From contig CAJTVH010000065.1 in assembly GCA_910579745.1 (NCBI GenBank), forward strand, positions 1 to 13,553: 13,553 nucleotides of DNA, in the 5' to 3' direction. Every line of letters starts with the position of its first letter. The stretch's first letter is position 1. Of the stretch, positions 1 to 8,000 are shown one piece after another. The DNA comes from an uncultured Clostridia bacterium (GTDB taxonomy: Bacteria; Bacillota; Clostridia; Lachnospirales; CAG-274). The notes beneath the pieces are model-generated. The model did no database searches. It saw nothing but the letters and a program-made list of their open reading frames with translations, and had not been told where the DNA came from. The position numbers and the translations under genes are program-made.

Positions 1-1008
1 TTCCGTGGCGGTTGATAAGCTTTGAGCTCCCAAGGCCATTTTCTCTGATTCCTCCGATACCTGTCTCGCAGTTATATTAATTTGAGAAAGAGCGTTGTTA
101 AGGGAATTTACAATCTGTCGCATAGCTTTTTGAATGGGCAAAAACTCTCCAACATAATCGTTCCCGATTGTTAAATTCATATTTCCCTTGGCCATCTGCG
201 CCAATTTAAAATCAATGTCATTTATATATTCTTTCAGTTTCTCTTTTGTTTTGTGAATAGATTCTACTAACATTCCGATTTCAGAAGTATCAGATTCCAA
301 TGGAAATTCCACAGAAAGATTTCCCTTTGAGATTTCAACCATTTGATTTTTAATTTTAATTATCGGGTTTAAAACTCTTCTTTTTGTAATGGCCATACTG
401 ATTATTAATATAATACCTACCACAAAAATCGCCGAGATTATTATAATTTTTATGTAATCGGAATCTTGAATTAAATTTTCTACTTCTTCACGTGTTCTTA
501 TATTTAGTCCCTCAAGAAATTGTTCTTTAAGAGAATTGATTTTGGCGATAGAAGTGTTATATTCCTCCCCGTACACATAATTAACAGCTTCTTTCATAAA
601 ACCGTTTTGCACGTTCTCCATCGCTTTCTCCTCAAGAGGAATAAGATTGTTTGAAATAGAATACATATTGTCAATCATATTCTGTTCCTCTTTGGTAATT
701 CCGATACTCTGCATCGCCGAGACGCCTATATCACGGTTTTTAAGGTTATTCACCTCATTCCAGTAGTTATCATAATGTTCTTTATTACCTGTCGCGGCAA
801 AGGCTCTTACCTCATTTGTTAAATAAGATGACGCGTTCATAAAACGATTCGCGTTATAAGTCAGCTCAAATCGATTTTCGGTCGCTTTATTGAGCTGTTC
901 GCTTACTCCGCTGTAAATAAATAATAATGTCACCACAAGCAATAAAGCTAAAATTGAGATCCCATTAAAAATTAATGTTAGAGTTGACTGATTCATCTTT
1001 CTTTTCAT
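1..1008 (-). CDS. Methyl-accepting chemotaxis protein, N-terminal part (gene runs off the left edge)
   Basis: Chemoreceptor that senses a ligand outside the cell and controls the CheA kinase through its cytoplasmic coiled coil. 336 codons are visible from ATG at 1008; the rest lies beyond position 1. Residues about 9-32 are the first membrane helix, about 35-183 a helical extracellular sensor of four-helix-bundle type, and about 188-208 the second membrane helix. A HAMP domain follows (about 210-262, motif EISKGNLSVEF) and then a second HAMP-like stretch with AQMAKGNMNLTIG. The last visible residues (EKMALGAQSLSTATE) open the signalling helices, where such proteins usually read 'GSQSLSQGATEQ'. 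AAAGGAGTG sits 6 nt before the ATG, which supports this start. It has its own consensus promoter and lies behind the terminator of the pectin methylesterase, so it is probably a separate unit. The ligand is unknown; a plant-sugar attractant is only a guess from the neighbours. Confidence 0.94.
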   Translation of the reverse strand, partial: MKRKMNQSTLTLIFNGISILALLLVVTLLFIYSGVSEQLNKATENRFELTYNANRFMNASSYLTNEVRAFAATGNKEHYDNYWNEVNNLKNRDIGVSAMQSIGITKEEQNMIDNMYSISNNLIPLEEKAMENVQNGFMKEAVNYVYGEEYNTSIAKINSLKEQFLEGLNIRTREEVENLIQDSDYIKIIIISAIFVVGIILIISMAITKRRVLNPIIKIKNQMVEISKGNLSVEFPLESDTSEIGMLVESIHKTKEKLKEYINDIDFKLAQMAKGNMNLTIGNDYVGEFLPIQKAMRQIVNSLNNALSQINITARQVSEESEKMALGAQSLSTATE

Positions 1009-1119
1009 ATTGAACACTCCTTTTTGGTGTACAAAAGAACGCTTTACCACACAGAAAATAATTAAAGATTTTTAATTTACCATAGTGAAAAAGTTTTCTT
1101 TATTAATTATTTTGTATAT

Positions 1120-1148
1120 ATTTTACCAAAAATAATTGAAAATTTCAA
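1120..1148 (-). promoter_or_regulatory. Possible second promoter for the chemoreceptor gene
   Basis: Read on the minus strand, TTGAAA (1148-1143) is followed after exactly 17 nt by TAAAAT (1125-1120), about 110 nt before the ATG. The region is so AT-rich that a match of this quality can arise by chance, so this is a weaker candidate than the upstream consensus promoter. Confidence 0.3.
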
Positions 1149-1217
1149 TACTATAATCAAAAATAACCATAAATTATACCAAAAAATATATTAAGCAAAG
1201 TAAAATTATCTAAAATA

Positions 1218-1230
1218 AGACAATTTGTCT
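1218..1230. promoter_or_regulatory. Palindrome overlapping the predicted transcription start, candidate operator
   Basis: AGACAA-N-TTGTCT is a perfect 13-bp palindrome beginning 3 nt past the -10 box of the chemoreceptor promoter, so it covers the predicted start of transcription. That is a classic position for a repressor site. No cognate regulator is identifiable, and this sequence differs from the LacI-type operators elsewhere in the window. Confidence 0.35.
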
Positions 1231-1232
1231 AT

Positions 1233-1261
1233 ATTATAAGAATATATTAAATAATTGTCAA
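1233..1261 (-). promoter_or_regulatory. Consensus sigma-A promoter of the chemoreceptor gene
   Basis: On the minus strand TTGACA (1261-1256) and TATAAT (1238-1233) are separated by exactly 17 nt, a perfect housekeeping promoter. The predicted start lies near 1226, giving a 5' leader of roughly 215 nt before the ATG at 1008. The perfect housekeeping consensus is notable because motility genes in many bacteria use the sigma-28 (SigD) pattern instead. Confidence 0.7.
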
Positions 1262-1309
1262 ATAAATTCGCTGGCTGCAAATAAAAACTTTTCTAAAATT
1301 AAAAATCAA

Positions 1310-1457
1310 TTAAGGAAATACCGCACAATTCAAAAATAAAAATAATTTTTTAAAAAAATTGGAGTGTTAGTGTTATTTTTCTTGAAAAATGACACGATAA
1401 CGGAAATTTTAAATTTGAAAAATTATTTTTATTTTCCTTTGTGCGGTGTTTCCTTAA
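1310..1457. repeat. Palindromic MITE-like element with ~38-bp imperfect terminal inverted repeats
   Basis: The left end reads TTAAGGAAATACCGCACAA and the right end, reverse-complemented, reads TTAAGGAAACACCGCACAA: 18 of 19 identical. After a 3-nt mismatch the match resumes through AAAA(A)TAAAAATAATTTTT. The centre (about 1367-1399) can also pair (GTTAGTGTTATTTTT against the complement of AAAAATGACACGATAAC), so the whole 148 bp folds into one long imperfect hairpin. It has no coding capacity. The outer TTAA may be a palindromic target-site duplication or part of the repeat. This is the architecture of a non-autonomous miniature transposon; the parent element is not in the window and I do not recognise the ends as those of a named family. 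It lies between the terminator of the pectin methylesterase and the chemoreceptor promoter. Confidence 0.6.
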
Positions 1458-1487
1458 CTTTTTTAGGCCGTTAATTACCATACTCAT

Positions 1488-1540
1488 AAAAAAAGTTTTC
1501 AGACAGCCCGTAAAAACCGTCTGAAAACTTTTATTTTTTT
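1488..1540. terminator. Strong rho-independent terminator behind the pectin methylesterase (bidirectional)
   Basis: A perfect 14-bp stem (AAAAGTTTTCAGAC at 1491-1504 against GTCTGAAAACTTTT at 1519-1532) encloses a 14-nt loop. On the minus strand the stem ends in an uninterrupted T7; on the plus strand TTTTATTTTTTT follows, so it can stop transcripts from either side. It begins a few bases after the TAA of the pectin methylesterase, which marks this as the end of the enzyme transcription unit. Confidence 0.88.
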
Positions 1541-1544
1541 AATA

Positions 1545-4500
1545 TTATTTAAAATCCTGATAAGTAAGCTCCATATTATCTATATAAAACTCAATTCTAT
1601 TTTTTGTGTTTCCGCCCTTATCCATATAAACGGCCGTATATAAAGCGTCTTTCACAATTTCCGCGGGGTATTCGGGATTTTCTCCCTCCTCGTTAGGCTT
1701 GGCGATAGTAAACGGCTCTTTAGACTTGTTAAGTATCTCCGTATCATTGTCTCTGTCATAAACATGTACAATAATTGTATTGTTCTTCAAATCAACATCC
1801 GTAACAATATGATACCATTTATTTTTCATTTTCGAGTTTGTGTCAAACTGTGTATTGTCGCCGTTTATTCTTGAGTTAAGAGCGCTGAAAAAGTTAAGCT
1901 GATTCCAGCCAGTGTAAATACCGTATCTGGCGTATCTTCCCATATTCTTTTCAGTGTTTCCCGTTCCAAGCTTTGTGGTAAAATCAATGAAGGAATACTC
2001 TCCCGCCATATATCCGCCGTTTTCGTCGTTTTTGTCTTTCTCAAGAAGTAGGTCATAGCTGAATTTAATAATATTTGTGTTGTCTAAAGTTCCCCCGCTC
2101 GCTTTAACAGCGTTTTGCCAGTCAAATGAGAAACCAACCGTATTGTTTACAGTTTTATTTTCCGCCTTTGTAAACTTCATAACTTTATTTCCCGTACCTA
2201 TATTGGCGGTCATACCATCAGTCCCCTCCACAACCGTTGCGGTAACATTCTCATTTGAGACAGTAGGAGTCCATTTAGCCCAGCTCTCCGAAAAATCCTC
2301 CGTTTTAACGGTGACTTCCTTAAGCTCTCTTACATCAATATCAATATTTTTATTCACTCCGGCGCCGCTTGAGACAGTCACCCTTCCATCGGCGGGAGCG
2401 ATAACCCTAAAACCGTCTGTATCCGCCGAAACATATACCGAATACTCTCCTTCCGGCAAATACTCCGCCGTATAAGCTCCGCTTGTTTGTCCTTTTGTCA
2501 CGGTAGCCTTGATATTTTGCACAACGGCACTGTTTTGTATAAATTTAATATCAACTATAACGTCTTTTTCCGCCGCTGACCCTAAAGTCACCGTTCCCGT
2601 AACGTTAAAAGTATTGTCCGTAGACTCGTTAGGCTTAATTGTAAGTGAAACCGTCTTTTTAACTCCATACTCTGAGTTGTCCTTTTTAATATAAACCGTA
2701 AGCTTAGCGGAAATAGGCTCCGAACCGTAAGCAGGCCTTATAACATTAACTGATTTCTGGTCGCTTCCCACTTTAGCGTACTCTGTGTCGGATTCCCAAT
2801 AATATTTATAACCGCTGGGAGCCGCTGGAAGAGCTATTGAATTGCCTGAAACTTCCGACGGGAAAGTAATCTGGTTAAGAACCTGGTCAAACTCGGTATA
2901 ATTTTCTCCTATCCCCATTGGGTCCCAGCCATCGTTTCCTTTTGTATACTCATATGGGTTAAACTCAAGTATATGCCACTCGTCAAGAACCGTACCGAAA
3001 GGAGCGACCGTGTTTTTTACTCTTTTTGATATATTAACGGCGTTTCCGCTCTCATCAACGGAACCAAACTCAAAAAACCTTGCCTGGTCTTTTTTACAAC
3101 CGCTCATATCATCCCAGCCTGTGTCGCTGATAAGTAGATTTCCTGATTTGTTCTTACCTATAGTGGTTTTGTAGTAAATCGCCTCCGGTCCTCCCGGTTT
3201 TCCCCAAGGTCTTCCAAAAGTACCCTGTGAGCTTCCTATATGTTCACTGGCGGTAATCCTGCACTTATAAAATAAATATCCTTTGTCCTCAGCGTTTGTA
3301 GACGGGGCTGTAATATACCCGCTGTCGCTCGCGGCTTTTTGGTCTAAACTGAGCTTGTCGGAATGCATATCTATCCCTGAATCTATCACAAGCTCGCAGT
3401 TGTTAAACACGGCTGTGGCGCTTCCGCATATATAATCTACCGTACCTTTTAGAGTGCAATTCTCATAATACTCACGTCCTGAATTTATGCCCATTGTATC
3501 CTGTTTGCCTATAAACGTACAGTTGTACGCCTCAAATTTATCGGCGGAACAATGAAAAGCGGCCGCCCTTTCTCTCGGTGAAGTCGTCTTTTTCTCTCCC
3601 GCGCTGTTGGTATAAGCGTAGACATTGGTTCTCGACTGAATCCATTTATTTATATACTCATCAGACTCTCCGTTCGCGATTTGCTCCTCAATCCACGCTC
3701 TTCTGTCAAACATGCTGTTATTTACATCAGGATCTACTGTCAGATTGTCGTTAAGCTCTTCTTTCGTATAATATTGATTATACGAATTTTCAAATGTCAT
3801 ATCCATGACAATAGTCCCTATAGCTGGTTTATCCACTTTAAGAGCGGCACCCCAGTCGCTTGGCTTATTTAGTTTTCCGTCGCCTATACATGATGGGTCG
3901 TAATACCCTTTGTCATTGGCGCTGTCATACAGAGAGCCCATTCCATAATACCAGGTAAGTTTAACCTCCCCGCTGTATTTTGGATTTTTTCTTAAAGTTA
4001 CGTAAGGAGTCGTAAGGTAAACCTGTTCCCTGTAAACCCCAGGCATAATATCAATCTCAAATCTGTCGTTCTCAGTGGGGGTTGTTTTAATTGACGCCAC
4101 CGCCTCACTTATTGTCTTAAATTTATTATTTTCCTTGTCAGAGGAAGCGAGATGACAGTCCACAAGAGCGTCGCCGTCAAATTCTGGATTCTCGATTATT
4201 ATATCCTCGGTAGTGGTCTCATCGGGCGTTTCCCCTCCCGATACATCTTTTGTTGTCTCCTCGGAAGTCTCTCCTCCCGATGCGAAAGTCGTCCCCTCTG
4301 ATGTCTCTTCACCTGGCACTACCCTTGTCGTCTCCTCTGAAGATGTTTCCCCGTCCTTTCTTACAAACTCAAATGAACCGAGAGCCTTCTGCAAAATAGC
4401 CCCGGCGTTTACGGCAGTAATCTTTTTATTGCCGTAAACATCCGCTCTGTCAAGAAACTCAGAGACAGAAATCTCCCCTATTTTTCCGTTAATAGAGTTA

Positions 4501-4988
4501 GGGTCAAGAACATATTGAAGAACAAGAGAAGCGTCGTTTACTGTTATACTTCCGTCGCCGTTCACATCTCCCATATAAATACCAGATACGTTGCCTCCCC
4601 CGTCCATAGTTATTTTCATTTCGGAAAACTCTGAAATACCTGTCCCCCCGACTCTTATAATATATTCAGAATCGCTGTCGAGAACAGTTTTAGGGTTAAA
4701 TGTAATACTAAAAGTACCGTCGTCGTTTATTAGAGATTTTTGCTGGTCAATATAAACAGAGTTATTCCCGTTATATACACCATCTTCAAGTTTAACGGCT
4801 ATGATTGTAAGCTCTTGATTATCGGCAGGATTATTTACTTTACCTCTTAAATAAACACTCTCGTTTTCAAGTTTGACAGCCTCGCTCACAGTAACAGTCG
4901 TCGAGCCCTCAGCGAAAGCGTAAACGCCTGAGAAACTCGAAACCATTAATGCGAAAACCGTAAAAAGAATTCCGATTTTTTTCCTCAT
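1545..4988 (-). CDS. Secreted multidomain pectin methylesterase (pectinesterase, CE8) with internal dockerin-like module
   Basis: Hydrolyses methyl esters of homogalacturonan outside the cell, releasing methanol and preparing pectin for lyases and hydrolases. Residues 1-27 are a signal peptide. About 30-127 is a beta-sandwich-like domain. About 139-204 is a dockerin-like pair: the first repeat (GDVNGDGSITVND) has all calcium ligands, the second (ADVYGNKKITAVN) has lost several. 213-264 is a Thr/Glu linker. The catalytic beta-helix spans about 278-690. By analogy with Erwinia PemA, Gln496-Asp497 (GKQDT), Asp518 (VDYICG), Arg593 and Trp595 (GRPW) are the active-site residues, and the 21-residue spacing between the two Asp is kept. 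About 65 extra residues (405-470) interrupt the catalytic domain before ERAAAFHCSADK. The C-terminus has Ig-like (700-790), carboxypeptidase-regulatory-like (795-890) and jelly-roll or LamG-like (895-1147) modules, probably glycan-binding. AAGGGGG precedes the ATG. It is probably cotranscribed with the GH95 gene 89 bp upstream. Confidence 0.93.
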   Translation of the reverse strand: MRKKIGILFTVFALMVSSFSGVYAFAEGSTTVTVSEAVKLENESVYLRGKVNNPADNQELTIIAVKLEDGVYNGNNSVYIDQQKSLINDDGTFSITFNPKTVLDSDSEYIIRVGGTGISEFSEMKITMDGGGNVSGIYMGDVNGDGSITVNDASLVLQYVLDPNSINGKIGEISVSEFLDRADVYGNKKITAVNAGAILQKALGSFEFVRKDGETSSEETTRVVPGEETSEGTTFASGGETSEETTKDVSGGETPDETTTEDIIIENPEFDGDALVDCHLASSDKENNKFKTISEAVASIKTTPTENDRFEIDIMPGVYREQVYLTTPYVTLRKNPKYSGEVKLTWYYGMGSLYDSANDKGYYDPSCIGDGKLNKPSDWGAALKVDKPAIGTIVMDMTFENSYNQYYTKEELNDNLTVDPDVNNSMFDRRAWIEEQIANGESDEYINKWIQSRTNVYAYTNSAGEKKTTSPRERAAAFHCSADKFEAYNCTFIGKQDTMGINSGREYYENCTLKGTVDYICGSATAVFNNCELVIDSGIDMHSDKLSLDQKAASDSGYITAPSTNAEDKGYLFYKCRITASEHIGSSQGTFGRPWGKPGGPEAIYYKTTIGKNKSGNLLISDTGWDDMSGCKKDQARFFEFGSVDESGNAVNISKRVKNTVAPFGTVLDEWHILEFNPYEYTKGNDGWDPMGIGENYTEFDQVLNQITFPSEVSGNSIALPAAPSGYKYYWESDTEYAKVGSDQKSVNVIRPAYGSEPISAKLTVYIKKDNSEYGVKKTVSLTIKPNESTDNTFNVTGTVTLGSAAEKDVIVDIKFIQNSAVVQNIKATVTKGQTSGAYTAEYLPEGEYSVYVSADTDGFRVIAPADGRVTVSSGAGVNKNIDIDVRELKEVTVKTEDFSESWAKWTPTVSNENVTATVVEGTDGMTANIGTGNKVMKFTKAENKTVNNTVGFSFDWQNAVKASGGTLDNTNIIKFSYDLLLEKDKNDENGGYMAGEYSFIDFTTKLGTGNTEKNMGRYARYGIYTGWNQLNFFSALNSRINGDNTQFDTNSKMKNKWYHIVTDVDLKNNTIIVHVYDRDNDTEILNKSKEPFTIAKPNEEGENPEYPAEIVKDALYTAVYMDKGGNTKNRIEFYIDNMELTYQDFK
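4197..4352 (-). repeat. Four tandem 39-bp units encoding a 13-residue Thr/Glu-rich linker repeat
   Basis: Residues 213-264 of the pectin methylesterase are four head-to-tail 13-mers: GETSSEETTRVVP, GEETSEGTTFASG, GETSEETTKDVSG and GETPDETTTEDII. The period is exact at the DNA level (4 x 39 bp), although the copies have diverged. The stretch is a flexible, acidic, probably O-glycosylated spacer between the dockerin-like module and the catalytic domain, comparable to Thr/Pro linkers in other secreted clostridial carbohydrate enzymes. The copy number may vary between strains. Confidence 0.8.
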
Positions 4989-5028
4989 CTGATATTTCCC
5001 CCTTTATTATAAAACTCAATGTTTTTAA

Positions 5029-5054
5029 GCGAATAGGGAAACTCCCCTATTCGC
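5029..5054 (-). other. Intercistronic stem-loop between the 1250-aa GH95 gene and the pectin methylesterase gene
   Basis: A 10-bp perfect stem (GCGAATAGGG and its complement) with a 6-nt loop lies 23 bp after the stop of the upstream GH95 gene and about 40 bp before the pectin methylesterase start. Neither strand has a T-tract after it (the minus strand continues CTTAAAAACATTG), so it is unlikely to be a full terminator. It may stabilise the 3' end of the upstream message, act as a processing site or stop part of the transcripts. A TATAAT occurs at 5014-5009, but it lacks a -35 box and sits too close to the ribosome binding site to be a convincing promoter. Confidence 0.6.
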
Positions 5055-5077
5055 CTTAAAAATTAATATCAACTATA

Positions 5078-8000
5078 TTACACAAACTCTTTAACCGCTC
5101 TTATAGGTTTAATTGAGTCTAAATCATTCCAAATCATAACCTTCATAGTATATTTCGCGTTTTCCGGCGTAACCGTTACATCAACTTTGTTATCAGTCTT
5201 TGTAATCTCCTTTTTTGTATCTGAAATAAGAGTATTGTTATCATCGTAATAAGCGACTATAAACGTTGCTTTCTCAATTTCCTGAAGTTTTCCAAAATCC
5301 ACCTCAAAGGTATAATCGCCCGCTGATATAGCGTTTTTAATATAAGCTTCCCCGTCTTTCTGTACTTTCAAAATATCAGAGTTTACAAAAGTAACCGTTC
5401 TTTCTCCTTTAAGATACTCAACATCGCCTATATATTTGTCCGTCGTAGTCTCATTTTTTGCCGTAAATACAACAAACAGCTTTGTCGTTCCCTTAAGGTT
5501 GGCGTTTTCCTTAATTGGTATATCAATGTCCGCCGCGCCGACTTTCGCCGCCGTAACTGAGGCTATTTCCTCTCCGTCCTTACTGTCTCTCCTTACGGAT
5601 ATAGTAACGTCAGCGGGTCTTACATTCATTTTTATGGTTAGTTTAGTAAGGTCGTCAAGAACGCAGTCCTTGTAAGAAAAGCCTACAGGCTCTCCTTTTT
5701 GAGTGTAACTTGAGCAATAGTTATTAAGCAAAGTTCCGATTCCGCCCTTGCCGTTAGGTTTAGGAACCTGCCCGCCGCCGTCGTTGAAAAAGTCGCCCGC
5801 GTCCACATCCGCCTTGGTCCACGTCTCGATTCTTGTTCCCTCTTCCTGAGGAATCTCTCCAAATCCAACTATATTATATTCCACACCGCTCTCAGCGTTA
5901 AACATGATAACCTTGTTATCGCTTTCAAGTTCGCTTGATACCTCATTTCCGTCGGCGTCTTTAACCATAGCCGTACCCATATAAGGATTCCTTACCTTAA
6001 TCTGTCCGCTTTTAGCAGCTTTAATATCCACTCTTGTAGGTATACCGCCTTTCCATTTAGCGCCTACCTCAATGTCACCTCTCGCCTTAAATCCTTTAAA
6101 CTGCCCTGCGCCCCATCTTTCCGGTATAGCCGGTAAAATATTTATAACACCGTCATGGCTCTGCATGAGCATTTCAGTAATACCAGCCGTCATACCATAG
6201 TTACAGTCAATCTGAAAATTAGGGTGCTGTCCAAACATGTTCGGCGAGGTTCTCATTCTTAAAAGTTGCTCGATTCTGGCATAAGCCGACTCACCGTCTA
6301 ATGCTCTCGCGCTTAAAGCTGTTCTCCAGGCGAGTCCCCAGCCTTTTCCGTCGCCCGCTCCTCTCGCCGTAACAGTTTTTTGATACGCCTCAAAAATATT
6401 CCGCTCATTCTCATCATCGCTGTAAGCACTTATATGAGTACCGGGGAAAAATTCCCAAAGATGAGAACAATGCCTATGACCATTGCTGTTGGTAGCGGAG
6501 TGTTCTTTATACCCTATCTGCTGATTTGTAAAAGGGTCTGTAACCGTCCATGTCGTGCCTGAGCTTAAATCAAAGGTCACGTCTCCTCTCGCCCACTCTT
6601 TAATATACCCGTTCCCGTCTATAAGGTTAGGAGCGATTTTTCCCGCCTCATCCGAAAGATAATCACCCGCTGGAAGCTGTTCTTTCATTTTCGCTATAAG
6701 CGTAGCGTCCTCTGATGTTTTTCCAAGGATTTCCGCCGCCTGTATAGTGGCGTTATAAAGATTTCTTATTAGCTGAGTATCCATAGCGGGCCCTGGCTGC
6801 ACGCTTCCCTGCTCAGGAGAGCATGACGCCGCCGTAACCAAATAACCAGTTTTAGGGTCTACCACTAAAAATTGAGTAAAGAAATCGCTGGCCCCTTTCA
6901 TAATAGGATAAAACTTAGCGAGATATTCCTTATCATGGTTATAAAGATAATACTGCCAAGCGTGGTCTAAAAGCCACGCTCCCCCTGTCGGCCATACTCC
7001 AGCCGTGGCGTTGTCTATAGGCTGCGTTCCCCTCCAAAGGTCATAATTGTGGTGCATAACCCATGGGTCGCCTTCTTTATAACTGTTATCGCCTCGTGAG
7101 TTGTAAATAGCGTAATGCTCCCTCGCTGTAATGCTTCCGCTTTCAGCGAGCTTTATAAGAGAGTCAAGAAGCGGTTTCTCACATTCGGGAAGATTAAGAG
7201 GCTGAGCGAGCCAATAATTCATCTCCGTATTAATATTGATAGTATATTTTCCGTTCCATGACGGGCCTAACGCCGAATTCCACTTTCCAGTAAGATTAAG
7301 GGGTTGGCTCATAGGTATGCCCTTTGATGTATCCTGATCTCTTGACCCCGCTATCATAAGGTATTTCCCATAGTTAAAATCAAGTATGGCTATTTTATTA
7401 TCGCCGTCCTCTATAGTTGAGTGAACCCCGTTTTTATTTCCGTCGGCGACACTGTTTCCCGCCGCCACGGAAAAGCCCGATTTCCCGTTTACATCCTTAC
7501 GAACCCGTTTCTCCGTAGGAATACCCTCTGATTTAAAGGCTTTCGTGTTTTCAAGAGTTATGTAAGAACGCTCAAAAAGAGCCTTATAATCATTTTCGTG
7601 AGCGGTCTTAATCTGCTGATAATTCTTGTTTAAAATCTTTGATATATATCTCTCACAGTCAGCGTTTGGCTTCTTATCATCAAGAGTAAGATAATCCACA
7701 TAGTTTGTGGCTCCCACAATGTAAACAGTTGCCTCGTTTCCTCCCTTGATAATAATTTTATTATTATCGGGTGAAACAGAAACTTCTGAGCCGGGAGCTT
7801 CCACATAAAGTCTTCCTTCTGCCTTAATAGCGCTTAATCCTCCCGGTTCGTTCGCTTTACCGTCTTTTACCTTGGCGGTTATTTTAATCTGGTTGTCGCT
7901 TACTTTCTCAAAAACAGGGTTTTCAAGATAGGTATGGAGCTCTGCGTTAAAGTCAAGTTCCCCTCCCGACGATTTTATATTAGTGGCGACGGTTTGGTCG

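Noticed and set aside
4213..4437. Open frames on the plus strand opposite the enzyme genes, for example opposite the Thr-rich linker
   Set aside because: They are antisense shadows with low-complexity Ser/Val composition, no ribosome binding sites and no recognisable domains.
5009..5014. TATAAT just before the pectin methylesterase as a promoter
   Set aside because: There is no -35 box at 16-18 nt and the predicted start would fall within the ribosome binding site.
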